The notes below the pieces were generated by a model that saw only the letters and a list, made by a program, of their open reading frames with translations, was not told the DNA's origin and did no database searches. From Chishuiella changwenlii (lineage in GTDB: Bacteria; Bacteroidota; Bacteroidia; Flavobacteriales; Weeksellaceae), in NCBI RefSeq assembly GCF_900142565.1, contig NZ_FRBH01000003.1, positions 186,001 through 250,000 of the forward strand: a stretch of 64,000 bases of DNA. The letters run 5' to 3'. Numbering within the stretch: the first letter of the stretch is position 1; every line of letters begins with the position of its first letter. Shown here piece by piece: positions 42,176 to 51,152 of this stretch. Made by a program: the position numbers and the translations under genes.

Positions 42176-43393
42176 TTACACATTTTTTTGTAAAAGAGGT
42201 TTCGTAAAAAAATGATACCCGATTGCAACTACAAATAATATGATAGAAGTAATAACCCAAAGTGTATTAAAACCGTAAGATGTAGCCACATGTGTTCCTA
42301 AAAAAGGCGAAACAATAAATGCAACAGAAACAGACATTCCATTCAATCCCATGTAGGCTCCTTTATTATTTTTCTGCGAACGAAATGCTGTTACAGTAGA
42401 CATTAATGGTAAAACTAACATTTCTCCAATAGACATTAATCCAATACCTAGGTATAAAAATCCTAATGTATGATTAAATACAAAGATGAAATAACTAATT
42501 GCCGTAACAAATGATCCGAAAACTAATAATTGTGTCACAGTGAATTTTTTCTCTGTGTAATGAATTAATAACATTTCGAAAACAACAATTAAAAATCCAC
42601 TGAATCCCATTAACAATCCAATTTCTGATTGTGTTAATTTCACGACATCTTTATAAAATAGAGGTAACGTGTTAAGTATTTGAAAGAATGCAATAGAAAA
42701 TAATATACAGAATAAATTAAAAACTAAAAATGGAACATCTGTATAAGCGTTTCTTTCTTTTACAGTTTTATCTAATTCTAATTCCTCTGTATTTCCAGTA
42801 TTTCTTTCTTTTCGACCATTAAAAAATACAAAGAATACAATTCCTGCAATTAAAGCCGCACCAGCATTGCAATAAAAAAGTAAATCATATGAGTAATAAG
42901 ATAAGAAACCTCCAAGAGAAGGACCTATAGAAAAACCAAGGTTAACAGCCATTCTATTTAAAGAAAAGGCACGCGTTATGTTTTCTTTTCTTGCATAACG
43001 AGTAATAGCAACAGAATTCGCAGGTCGAAACATTTCGCTAATACTACTTAAAATTAGCATAATTACAGCAAAAGATTCCACTGTTTTAAATAATGGTAAG
43101 ATAAGGAATAGGGGAGCGCTTAGAAATAAACTAATTGCTTGCACTTTAAAATTTCCAATTTTATCTGTAATCCAACCACCAAGCCAAGACCCCACAACAG
43201 AACCTATACCAAAGCAGCTTAAAACAATTCCAGAGTTTTCTAATGTAAAACCTAATTCAGAAATCATGTAAATACCTAAAAAAGGTAAAACCATAGATCC
43301 CATTCGGTTTAACAACATTACAATTGCTAACATCCAAGATTCCTTAGAAAGACCGCTATAAGCATCAATGTAGATTTTTAGAATTTTCATCAT
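42176..43393 (-). CDS. MFS transporter
   Basis: 405 aa, 12 helices. Loop 2-3 motif GGWITDKIGNFKV (~75-87, G-x-x-x-D-x-x-G) and RPANSVAITRYARKE. The drug:H+ antiporter-like arrangement suggests an exporter, substrate unknown. Start could be either of two adjacent ATGs (43393 or 43390). A 39-bp gap to the adenosyltransferase gene makes one operon of three genes likely. Confidence 0.86.
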   Translation of the reverse strand: MMKILKIYIDAYSGLSKESWMLAIVMLLNRMGSMVLPFLGIYMISELGFTLENSGIVLSCFGIGSVVGSWLGGWITDKIGNFKVQAISLFLSAPLFLILPLFKTVESFAVIMLILSSISEMFRPANSVAITRYARKENITRAFSLNRMAVNLGFSIGPSLGGFLSYYSYDLLFYCNAGAALIAGIVFFVFFNGRKERNTGNTEELELDKTVKERNAYTDVPFLVFNLFCILFSIAFFQILNTLPLFYKDVVKLTQSEIGLLMGFSGFLIVVFEMLLIHYTEKKFTVTQLLVFGSFVTAISYFIFVFNHTLGFLYLGIGLMSIGEMLVLPLMSTVTAFRSQKNNKGAYMGLNGMSVSVAFIVSPFLGTHVATSYGFNTLWVITSIILFVVAIGYHFFTKPLLQKNV

Positions 43394-43416
43394 TTTATTT
43401 CAGGTGTAATTTTTTG

Positions 43417-43488
43417 CAAAGGTACTATCTTTTTTTACAAAAAAATCTTCGTTTATAAAGGTTTCTGATATTCTTTTGATTACTTTTG
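43417..43488. promoter_or_regulatory. Divergent -7 boxes of the MFS operon and the beta-propeller gene
   Basis: CAAAGGTA (43417-43424) reads TACCTTTG on the minus strand, 23 bp before the MFS start. TACTTTTG (43481-43488) on the + strand ends 29 bp before ATG 43518. Confidence 0.5.
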
Positions 43489-43517
43489 GAGCCATTATAA
43501 ATACAAAATAAATAACC

Positions 43518-44366
43518 ATGTTATTTTTTGATTTAATTCTTAAAACCTTATTCGTAATTAATGGACCTGGAGCTGCTTCTGGTTTAGTAATCGATCAGCA
43601 ATATATTTATACAATAGCAGATAATGATGCTACGTTATATGTCTACGATAAAAAGAAAAAGAAAGTAGAAAATGTTGATTTAAAACCTGAAATTAAATCT
43701 CAGGAAATTACAAAAGGCAATAAACCCGATTTTGAAGCGATTACAAAATATGAAGATCATATTTACGTTATAGGTTCTGGTTCTAAAGAAAATCGTTTTG
43801 ATTTGATTTCATATAATTTAAATACGAAAGAAATTAAAAATGATAATTATAAATTTCTATTTAGTCAGTTTTTAGAGGTTTCTCAGTTATCAGAAAAAGA
43901 TTTTAATATAGAGGGAATTGTAGCTGATGATAATGCAACTTATTTCTTTAATAGAGGAAATGGACCAGCTAAGAGAAATGGGATTTTTAGAGTTGATGGA
44001 AAAATAAACGATTTAAGAAATAAGAAAGTTGAATTTTTTCCAATAGAATTACCTGAAATTACAAATGAATTAACAACTTTTTCTGATGCTATTTTAGTAA
44101 ATGGAAAAATACTATTTACTGCAACAGTAGAACTGAACAGTACAACTTATCATGATGGCGAAATAAAAGGATCTATTATCGGAGAATTAGATTTGGAAAC
44201 AATGAATGTTGTTCGTTGGGAAAAAATAGTTGACAATAGAAAAATTGAAGGATTAGCCTTAAAAAAGAAAAATAAACGAAAGTATATCGTGTATATGTGT
44301 GAAGATAATGATGATGACTCTAAGAAAGCAACGATTTATCAATATAAATACAAGATTAAAAAATAA
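43518..44366 (+). CDS. Hypothetical beta-propeller-like protein
   Basis: 282 aa, no clear signal peptide although the N-terminus is hydrophobic. Repeating pattern of aromatic strands and Asp turns (GLVIDQQYIYTIADNDATLYVYD, DFEAITKYEDHIYVIGSGS, FNIEGIVADDNATYFFNRGNG, KIEGLALKKKNKRKYIVYMCEDNDDD) suggests a six-bladed propeller, and KIEGLAL resembles the DUF6929-type Bacteroidota family. The function is not known. Confidence 0.65.
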   Translation: MLFFDLILKTLFVINGPGAASGLVIDQQYIYTIADNDATLYVYDKKKKKVENVDLKPEIKSQEITKGNKPDFEAITKYEDHIYVIGSGSKENRFDLISYNLNTKEIKNDNYKFLFSQFLEVSQLSEKDFNIEGIVADDNATYFFNRGNGPAKRNGIFRVDGKINDLRNKKVEFFPIELPEITNELTTFSDAILVNGKILFTATVELNSTTYHDGEIKGSIIGELDLETMNVVRWEKIVDNRKIEGLALKKKNKRKYIVYMCEDNDDDSKKATIYQYKYKIKK

Positions 44367-44416
44367 AATTCAAACTATTATAATACGGATTTTTTAATAT
44401 AATATCTCTTAAAAAA

Positions 44417-44448
44417 TTGTGAAAATATTTCTAAGACTGTTATATTTG
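44417..44448 (+). promoter_or_regulatory. secDF promoter (TTG-N21-TATATTTG)
   Basis: -33 TTG (44417-44419) and -7 TATATTTG (44441-44448), 31 bp before the start codon. Confidence 0.6.
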
Positions 44449-44479
44449 TCCGTTAAAATTTATTTATCAATTAAACATT

Positions 44480-47395
44480 ATGCGAGGAAGATGGCTCATT
44501 GCAACATTTGCAATTATTTTAAGTCTCTTGTGTATCAGACAATTAAGTTATACATGGTACACAACTAAGGTAGAGCATGAGGCGGCTCGTTTAGCGAGTA
44601 AGCCAGAAGACGAACCAAGAATTTTGGATAGTTTAGCTCAACATCCATTAGATTTAGGAATTATTAAATACGATTATGCGTATGCCAAAAACAATGAAAT
44701 CAATTTAGGATTAGATTTAAAAGGTGGTATTAACGTAATCTTACAAGTTTCTGAAAGAGATTTAATCGAGAATTTAGCAGCTAAAACTCAAAATCCAATG
44801 TTATCAACAGCGTTGGATGCTACAGATAAAGCTCAAAAATCAAACGGTAACGTTCCTTACGTTGAATTATTCTTTCAAGAATTTGACAAAGTAAAAGGAG
44901 GAACAAAATATGCTTCATCAGAATTATTTGGTAACAGAGATAATGCAGATAAAATTAAATTTAATTTTACTGACGATCAAGTAAAAGAAGTTATCCGTAA
45001 AGATATCGAAGCTAAAGTTGCTACGGCATATAACGTTATTAGTTCTCGTATTAACCAATTTGGTGTTGTAGAACCAGTTATTCAACGTTTAGGTGAAAAA
45101 GGTGACGGACGTATCTTGGTAGAATTACCAGGTGTTTCGGATACAGATCGTGTAAAAAAATTATTACAATCTACAGCTAAGTTAGAGTTTTGGCAAGTTG
45201 TACGCCAAGATCCTACAGTTTTACAATATTTTTCTTCTATTAATACAGAGAAATATAATGTAAAAAATGATAATGGTCAAGTGATCAAATCATTAGGAGA
45301 AGTTATGCAAGGAATTGGTTCTAACGCTAGTTTCGCTGTCGATGTAAAAGATACTGCTGTTGTAAACCGTGTTTTACAAGACAAAAGTTTTGTAGCAAGT
45401 TTACCAGCTAATGTTAGAGGATATAAATATTCTTGGGCAAATAAAGTAAATAATTATGGAAATGATCCTGCAGCAAAGGATACTCCAAAATTATTAGAAT
45501 TTTATGTTTTAAAAGGTAAAAATGGAACGCAAGAACCATTAATTACTGGTGATAAAGTAGTTTCTGCATCTGCTGAACGTAATGCAGGTTCTATTACAAA
45601 TGAGCCAGTGGTTTCTATGCAAATGAATCAAGTAGGAGCACAAGAGTGGTCTCGTATTACTGATGAATTAAAACCATCTGCTGCAGATCGTAATGGACAA
45701 GGAGTTGCTATTGTTTTAGATAACATGGTATATTCTGCTCCAAGTATCAAGAATCAAATTACAGGAGGAAACTCTCAAATTTCTGGAAACTTCACATTAG
45801 AAGAAGCAAAAGATTTAGGAAACATTTTACAAGCAGGTTCTTTACCAGCTTCATCTAAAATTGTTTCTGCGGAGGTTGTAGGACCATCATTAGGACAAGA
45901 AGCTATTAATAGCTCTTTAATCGCATTTGGTTGTGCATTCGCATTGGTATTAGTATGGATGTTATTCTACTATAGCCGTGCTGGTCTTTATGCAAATGTT
46001 GCATTAATCATTAACTTATTATTCTTATTAGGATTCTTAGTTTCATTAAAAGCAACTTTATCATTACCAGGTATTGCAGGTATTATCTTAACATTAGTTA
46101 CGGGTATGGATGCTAATATCTTAATTTACGAAAGGGTAAAAGAGGAGTTAAGAAAAGGAAAATCGTTGCGTAACGCTGTAGATTTTGCTTATTCTTGGAA
46201 AGGAGCTTTCTCTGCAATTATAGATGCTAACTCTACGTCATTTATCACAGCTTTAATTTTATTCTTCTTTGGTAAAGGACCAGTTGTTGGTTTCGCAACA
46301 ACATTTATGATTGGTATTTTTACTTCTACATTTACAGCAATTTTTATTACACGTTATTTTGTAGAAGGACGTTTAGCGAAAGGAAAATCAGTTCCATTCT
46401 ATACAAGTTTTACAGCACATTGGTTACAAAATATTAAAGTTGATTTATTAAAAACAAGAAAAGTAAATTATGCTATTTCTATTGTTTTAACAATTATTGC
46501 TTTAATATCTATCTTTACAAAAGGATTTGATATGGGTATCGAATTCCAAGGAGGACGTACATATACAGTTCGTTTTGATAAGCATGTAGATCCACAAGAA
46601 ATTTCTGAAAGTTTAGGTGATGTATTTGTTTACGAAGGAGAAAAATTAGTTCCTCAAGTAAAAACTTATGGTGGGCAAAACCAAGTAAAAATTACAACAG
46701 CTTACAAAGCAGACGAAGATGGAACAAATGTAGATGATGAAATTAAGACTAAATTATATACGGGATTAAAATCATATTTACCAGCTAATATAACGGAGAA
46801 ACATTTCTCAGAAGATAATGCATCAATAGGATTAATGTCTTCTGCTAAAGTAGGACCTACAATTGCAGATGATACAACAAGAGCTTCTTTTATAGCAGTA
46901 TCTTTAGCTTTAGTTGCAATTTTCTTCTACTTAATTGTAATGTTTAAACGTTGGCAATTCTCATTATCTACGATTATTGCATTAGCGCATGACGTTATTA
47001 TTGTATTAGGTGTTTTCTCTTTATTTAAAGGTGTATTACCTTTTAATATGGAAATTGACCAAGCATTTATTGCGGCAATCTTAACAGTTATAGGTTACTC
47101 GATGAATGACTCGATTATTATCTTGGATCGTATCCGTGAGAATTTAACAATCGAAAAACATCACAAATTGTACGATATTATTAATATTTCTACATCAGAA
47201 ACATTATCACGTACAATCAATACATCATTATCAACATTCTTGATTGTATTAATCATCTTTGCTTTTGGTGGAGAGTCAATAAAAGGATTTATGTTTGCTA
47301 AATTGGTAGGTATCGTTATTGGTACATTCTCATCAATTTTCGTAGCATCTCCATTATTATATGACTTTACAAGAAAAGGTCAAATGAATAAATAA
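44480..47395 (+). CDS. secDF: Fused protein translocase subunit SecDF
   Basis: 971 aa. SecD half: membrane helix 1, P1 region with NLGLDLKGGINVILQV (~73-88), then GMDANILIYERVKEELR (~547-563). SecF half from ~660: GIEFQGGRTYTVRF (~690-703) and GYSMNDSIIILDRIRENL (~873-890). Twelve membrane helices in all. SecDF uses the proton gradient to pull secreted proteins out of SecYEG. The SecD-SecF fusion is the normal form in Bacteroidota. Single gene with clean promoter and terminator. Confidence 0.97.
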   Translation: MRGRWLIATFAIILSLLCIRQLSYTWYTTKVEHEAARLASKPEDEPRILDSLAQHPLDLGIIKYDYAYAKNNEINLGLDLKGGINVILQVSERDLIENLAAKTQNPMLSTALDATDKAQKSNGNVPYVELFFQEFDKVKGGTKYASSELFGNRDNADKIKFNFTDDQVKEVIRKDIEAKVATAYNVISSRINQFGVVEPVIQRLGEKGDGRILVELPGVSDTDRVKKLLQSTAKLEFWQVVRQDPTVLQYFSSINTEKYNVKNDNGQVIKSLGEVMQGIGSNASFAVDVKDTAVVNRVLQDKSFVASLPANVRGYKYSWANKVNNYGNDPAAKDTPKLLEFYVLKGKNGTQEPLITGDKVVSASAERNAGSITNEPVVSMQMNQVGAQEWSRITDELKPSAADRNGQGVAIVLDNMVYSAPSIKNQITGGNSQISGNFTLEEAKDLGNILQAGSLPASSKIVSAEVVGPSLGQEAINSSLIAFGCAFALVLVWMLFYYSRAGLYANVALIINLLFLLGFLVSLKATLSLPGIAGIILTLVTGMDANILIYERVKEELRKGKSLRNAVDFAYSWKGAFSAIIDANSTSFITALILFFFGKGPVVGFATTFMIGIFTSTFTAIFITRYFVEGRLAKGKSVPFYTSFTAHWLQNIKVDLLKTRKVNYAISIVLTIIALISIFTKGFDMGIEFQGGRTYTVRFDKHVDPQEISESLGDVFVYEGEKLVPQVKTYGGQNQVKITTAYKADEDGTNVDDEIKTKLYTGLKSYLPANITEKHFSEDNASIGLMSSAKVGPTIADDTTRASFIAVSLALVAIFFYLIVMFKRWQFSLSTIIALAHDVIIVLGVFSLFKGVLPFNMEIDQAFIAAILTVIGYSMNDSIIILDRIRENLTIEKHHKLYDIINISTSETLSRTINTSLSTFLIVLIIFAFGGESIKGFMFAKLVGIVIGTFSSIFVASPLLYDFTRKGQMNK

Positions 47396-47421
47396 AATTC
47401 AAATTTTAAATAAATTTTAAG

Positions 47422-47455
47422 AAAGCCATCAAAGAAATTTGATGGCTTTTTTTAT
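47422..47455 (+). terminator. secDF terminator
   Basis: Perfect 12-bp stem AAAGCCATCAAA / TTTGATGGCTTT with a GAAA loop and T run. Confidence 0.92.
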
Positions 47456-47475
47456 TTTTCTCAATTTAGATTTTA

Positions 47476-47483
47476 TACATTTG
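47476..47483 (+). promoter_or_regulatory. -7 box of the TatA-like gene
   Basis: TACATTTG (TAnnTTTG) ends 4 bp before the GTG start, giving a leaderless mRNA. Confidence 0.5.
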
Positions 47484-47487
47484 TTGC

Positions 47488-48012
47488 GTGAATAATTTAG
47501 TAATATATCCAGCGTTTTTAGATTTCCAAGAAATCGTAATTATAATGGTAGTTGCAGTCGTTATTTTTGGACCAGATAAAATTCCAGAAATTGCTCGCGG
47601 CCTAGGATCTGCTGTACGAAAGCTGAAAGAAGCCTCAGAAGACATTAAACAAGAGATAATGAATCCTGTTCAGGATGTTGACCCTACAAAAGATATCCAA
47701 CGAACGATAAAGGAACTAAATCCGATGAATGAAGTAGAAGATTCTTTTAAAGAAATTAATCCAATAAAAGATTTTCAGAAATCATTTGATGAAGTTCGTA
47801 ATCCTGTAGATGAAATACACAATAGCATTCATAATGAAAATGTTGTTGAAGAAAAACCTGATGTAGTAAAAGATGAAAGTGTAAAAACAGAATTAGAAAT
47901 TACACAAGCACCAATTACAGAAGAAAAAAGTATCGAAAAAGAAGATACACCAACAGAAGAGAAGCCTTCTGTAAATGATGTTTTAGGAATGGGAGGAACA
48001 ATTAGTAGATAA
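47488..48012 (+). CDS. Twin-arginine translocase TatA/B-like protein
   Basis: 174 aa from GTG 47488. A membrane helix (~12-30) with the FGPDKIPEIARGLGSAVRKLK amphipathic helix is diagnostic of the TatA/TatB/Hcf106 family. The acidic C-terminal tail is unusually long (~110 residues) and has loose repeats (NPVQDVDPTKD, NPMNEVEDSFKEINPIKDF, NPVDEIHNS). It forms part of the folded-protein export pathway. Whether it acts as TatA or TatB is uncertain; no tatC is in view. Confidence 0.88.
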   Translation: MNNLVIYPAFLDFQEIVIIMVVAVVIFGPDKIPEIARGLGSAVRKLKEASEDIKQEIMNPVQDVDPTKDIQRTIKELNPMNEVEDSFKEINPIKDFQKSFDEVRNPVDEIHNSIHNENVVEEKPDVVKDESVKTELEITQAPITEEKSIEKEDTPTEEKPSVNDVLGMGGTISR

Positions 48013-48590
48013 TGATACAAGATTTCTTTAATTGGGATGCGCAAATATTCTTGTACTTCAATAATTTAGGTGAACAAAAATGGGATTGGTTTTGGTTACT
48101 TGTAACAGAAAAAAAAACATGGATTCCTTTGTATGTAATTTTTCTAATCGTATTATACCTTAAATTAGGTTGGAAAAAAACATTATTGGCAGGAGTATGT
48201 ATTGCTTTAATGATTACTTGTGCTGACCAGTTTACAAATATCTTGAAAAACTATTTTCAACGTCTTCGTCCTTGTCACACACCAGAGTTACAAGGTTTAT
48301 TTCGCCCAATAGATTGTGAAGGGAGAGGTAAATATGGTTTTACATCTGCACACGCATCTAATCATATTGCAGTTGCAATTTTTATAGGTGTTTTATTACG
48401 TAAACAATATAAATGGTTAATTTATGTATTATTACTTTGGGCTTTAATGATTGCCTATAGTAGAGTTTATGTAGGTGTACATTTTACAGGTGATGTATTT
48501 TTTGGATCACTAATAGGAGTAGTAGCTTCGTATCTATTTTTAAAAATCTATTATTATTTAGAGAAAAAATATTTCTTTGAAAGAGATTAA
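48012..48590 (+). CDS. PAP2-family phosphatase
   Basis: 192 aa with about five membrane helices. PAP2 signature: KNYFQRLRP (~78-86), YGFTSAHASNHI (~107-118) and SRVYVGVHFTGDV (~150-162), all with the catalytic His/Arg/Asp. Such enzymes dephosphorylate lipid phosphates such as undecaprenyl diphosphate or phosphatidate at the membrane. The start overlaps the TatA-like stop by one base (TAATG). Confidence 0.92.
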   Translation: MIQDFFNWDAQIFLYFNNLGEQKWDWFWLLVTEKKTWIPLYVIFLIVLYLKLGWKKTLLAGVCIALMITCADQFTNILKNYFQRLRPCHTPELQGLFRPIDCEGRGKYGFTSAHASNHIAVAIFIGVLLRKQYKWLIYVLLLWALMIAYSRVYVGVHFTGDVFFGSLIGVVASYLFLKIYYYLEKKYFFERD

Positions 48591-48694
48591 ATACTCTTTT
48601 TATAGTATAGAAATTGTTTAAATATTTTAGTTTTTTCAAAACTAATGTGAGACAAGCTGAACATAATAAAACATTGTAGAAACAATATTATAAT

Positions 48695-48735
48695 ATAAAA
48701 CAAGGCGAATACTAGTTGTATTCGCCTTGTTTTAT
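48695..48735. terminator. Bidirectional terminator
   Basis: Perfect 18-bp stem ATAAAACAAGGCGAATAC / GTATTCGCCTTGTTTTAT with a 5-nt loop, between the convergent PAP2 and surface-protein genes. Confidence 0.93.
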
Positions 48736-48754
48736 TTACAAATTATAATAAGGT

Positions 48755-49303
48755 TTATGGTTTTTTCCAATAAGCCCATTTACTACCATTAAAAACAGCA
48801 AGTCTTTTTGCATTTGCTTTATTTACATAAACAATCATTCCAGGTGAAGGATTAACTATATCTTGAACATCATTAACAGTTGGTAAAACTAATAATCTTG
48901 TTTGTGATTCTAAAACTAAAACACCATCTTCTGTAGTTGTTTCTCCACCAAAAATTGTTTTAGAAATACTAGTTTCTTTAATATCTTCTGGTAATGGCTG
49001 GTTTGCCAAAGCATCACTAATATTAGAATCTGCATCTCCACTTAGACTTATCCATTCGCCATTAAAATATTTTACATGTGCTTTTTCAGGGTTAGTTGCA
49101 TCAAGTAATAAAGTTCCTTCTGTAGGATTAGTAGGTAGCGTTCTAACATAAGGTAAAATAATACCTTTGTTTTGACCAGTAGCAAAGTCAAGCAAAACAG
49201 AGTTTTTAGATATTGCTGAACCAGTATCATCATCGCCAATGATAACTTGAGCATTTGTATTACTCGCTATTGTTATAAAAATTAGTGTAATTATATTTTT
49301 CAT
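48755..49303 (-). CDS. Secreted protein with C-terminal 'NG-x-W' surface motif
   Basis: 182 aa, signal peptide to TNAQ. Family not recognised. It has NKGIILPYVRTLP and a repeated motif: GTLLLD...VKYFNGEWISL (~64-88) and PGMIVYVNKANAKRLAVFNGSKWAYWKK (~153-182, split). The same motif ends the next protein upstream and occurs in the 447-aa protein at 56838. Probably exported to the cell surface. Only 33 bp separate it from the preceding gene, so they are one operon. Confidence 0.7.
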   Translation of the reverse strand: MKNIITLIFITIASNTNAQVIIGDDDTGSAISKNSVLLDFATGQNKGIILPYVRTLPTNPTEGTLLLDATNPEKAHVKYFNGEWISLSGDADSNISDALANQPLPEDIKETSISKTIFGGETTTEDGVLVLESQTRLLVLPTVNDVQDIVNPSPGMIVYVNKANAKRLAVFNGSKWAYWKKP

Positions 49304-49336
49304 CTTTTTTATTTAAAATTTATTTATCTGTTATAA

Positions 49337-50821
49337 TTAAGGACAAGCAGGAATATTGTAACAAGCCCAAGAAGTACCATCGTAAAGTTTTAGACATTTT
49401 TCATCTCTGTCATATAAAATCATCCCTTCTTGTGGATGAGATATAAAATTCCTTATTTGGGTTGTAAATAATCTATTTATTACAAATCCTTTTTGGTTAG
49501 ATTCTAAAACAAGATGAGCTCCTTTTCTTATCATAGGCCAATTGTCTTTGTTTTTTTCAGATGCTCTTCCTAAAAGTGTTATTCCTACTATACTATCAAT
49601 TCCATTACCACTAGTATTCGCATCATCATAACAACCACATCTTTTTATTGTATAGTCATCAGTTATATTAGTAAATGTGTCAGAAAAAACTGGACTAGTT
49701 GTAGAATCGAAATTATCTGTTGCTCCATTTGTATTTTGTGGTTTAATTTCAAAAGCAAAAGATTCATCAGGTTCATTAATGTCGTCATTTATTGGTGTAA
49801 TATTAATTCTTACACCATCTTCGTGGTTTGTAGAATTTCTATAGCCAAGTGTAGTACCTCCATCATAATTACCAGGAGGAATTGTTATCAAATAAATATT
49901 TGTTCCATCAACATGTGTTACAGAAGGAGTACCGTTAGAGTTGGCTACAGGAGTAAGATTTATATCGGCATTATTCGCTGCAGCATTACCATTTCTAGGA
50001 TTTATTAATTCTACAGCTACAGTAGTTGTTCCAGTAACAGAACCATTAATTCTTAAGAATAAACTACCATTTCCATTTACAACGCCTTCGCATGAAGAAA
50101 GAGCATTAGAGTATTTTAAATCTATTATAGGACTAATTCTAATTCGTATATCATCTAAGAAATTACCAACAGAAGGAGTACCACCATAACCTTGAAATGC
50201 TATTCTATAAACACCAGCAACAAATGTCGAAGGTAAAGTAACTGAATTTTGATTAATAGACCAAGAAGAAGTACTAGAAGGTATATTTGATGTACCTATC
50301 TGTATTTGGTGAATTTGATTTTGATTGTAAACTTGTATAGCTACTTGTTCTGATGTAAATTGCCTTGCTCTATGCCTAAAATAATAATTAATAACGTCAC
50401 CAGGTCTTAGATAGATGTTTTGATAAATAGCAGATTGTTGAATAGCGTTAAGTTCTACGAAATTAATACCTTCTGCAGCAAAGACCCTTGGTTCACCATG
50501 ACCAGATCTCCAAACCTCGATAGGATGACAATTTCCACTACCCATTAAATCACATGCACCTGGTTGGTTAGCATGTGTAGTAAACCATGGATTAGAAGAA
50601 TAATGCCCTCGGTCTACTGCCGAATTGGCATTGGCTCTAAAATTAGTGTCAATATAAGCAAGACCACTTGCAGTAACTCCAAATTCCAGACCAGGATTTA
50701 TAAATGTTCTTGACTGTGAAAATAAAGTTTGTTGTGAAATAATAAGAAATAATATGAGCATAAAAAATCCACGAATTATTTTATAAAATAATTGTGAGGA
50801 GGTAGGTAGTAAGTTTTTCAT
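49337..50821 (-). CDS. Secreted surface protein with jelly-roll-like domain and C-terminal 'DG-x-W' motif
   Basis: 494 aa. Signal peptide with a long N-terminal segment (processed at LFSQ, ~35). Residues ~40-225 (INPGLEFGVTAS...SNPWFTTHANQPG...EVWRSGH...FRHRARQ...FQGYGG) look like the carbohydrate-binding jelly-roll domain common in Bacteroidota surface proteins. Residues ~230-385 resemble a Calx-beta/immunoglobulin-like domain with Asp/Asn turns. The C-terminus has EGMILYDRDEKCLKLYDGTSW. No T9SS domain seen, so export route is uncertain. Confidence 0.7.
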   Translation of the reverse strand: MKNLLPTSSQLFYKIIRGFFMLILFLIISQQTLFSQSRTFINPGLEFGVTASGLAYIDTNFRANANSAVDRGHYSSNPWFTTHANQPGACDLMGSGNCHPIEVWRSGHGEPRVFAAEGINFVELNAIQQSAIYQNIYLRPGDVINYYFRHRARQFTSEQVAIQVYNQNQIHQIQIGTSNIPSSTSSWSINQNSVTLPSTFVAGVYRIAFQGYGGTPSVGNFLDDIRIRISPIIDLKYSNALSSCEGVVNGNGSLFLRINGSVTGTTTVAVELINPRNGNAAANNADINLTPVANSNGTPSVTHVDGTNIYLITIPPGNYDGGTTLGYRNSTNHEDGVRINITPINDDINEPDESFAFEIKPQNTNGATDNFDSTTSPVFSDTFTNITDDYTIKRCGCYDDANTSGNGIDSIVGITLLGRASEKNKDNWPMIRKGAHLVLESNQKGFVINRLFTTQIRNFISHPQEGMILYDRDEKCLKLYDGTSWACYNIPACP

Positions 50822-50873
50822 AAGGTTAGGGGTTAGTTTAAATATTTTACTTGTTAATAATAATTTAACATGA

Positions 50874-50881
50874 CAAAATTA
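50874..50881 (-). promoter_or_regulatory. -7 box of the surface-protein operon
   Basis: CAAAATTA reads TAATTTTG on the minus strand, 52 bp before the start codon. Confidence 0.45.
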
Positions 50882-51072
50882 GAAATATTTTTTAAATAAA
50901 TATAATTGTATCGTATTGTTATTTAATTGTTTAAGTGAATTTAATTTGCTTTTACTTAGTTGTTTTTTTAAATGTTTTACAGATAATATATACAAGTAAC
51001 TATTTTATTATATGAATATAAAACGATTGTTAAACGTGTAATTTATGATTAATTACAGTAATGAAATTATAT

Positions 51073-51106
51073 AAAAAATGTTGTCTTTAAAAGACAACAT
51101 TTTTTT
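51073..51106 (-). terminator. Terminator of the TonB receptor/DUF4876/DUF6850 operon
   Basis: AAAAAATGTTGTCTT / AAGACAACATTTTTT, 15-bp stem with a TAA loop. Confidence 0.88.
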
Positions 51107-51152
51107 GAAAAATTATAATAAAATGATAAATGTGAGATTATTTTTTACATTT

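Larger units (their letters stand above)
50822..51152. other. Intergenic region
   Basis: 331 bp of very AT-rich DNA. It holds the promoter of the surface-protein operon (left part) and the terminator of the TonB receptor operon (right part); nothing else seen. Confidence 0.6.
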
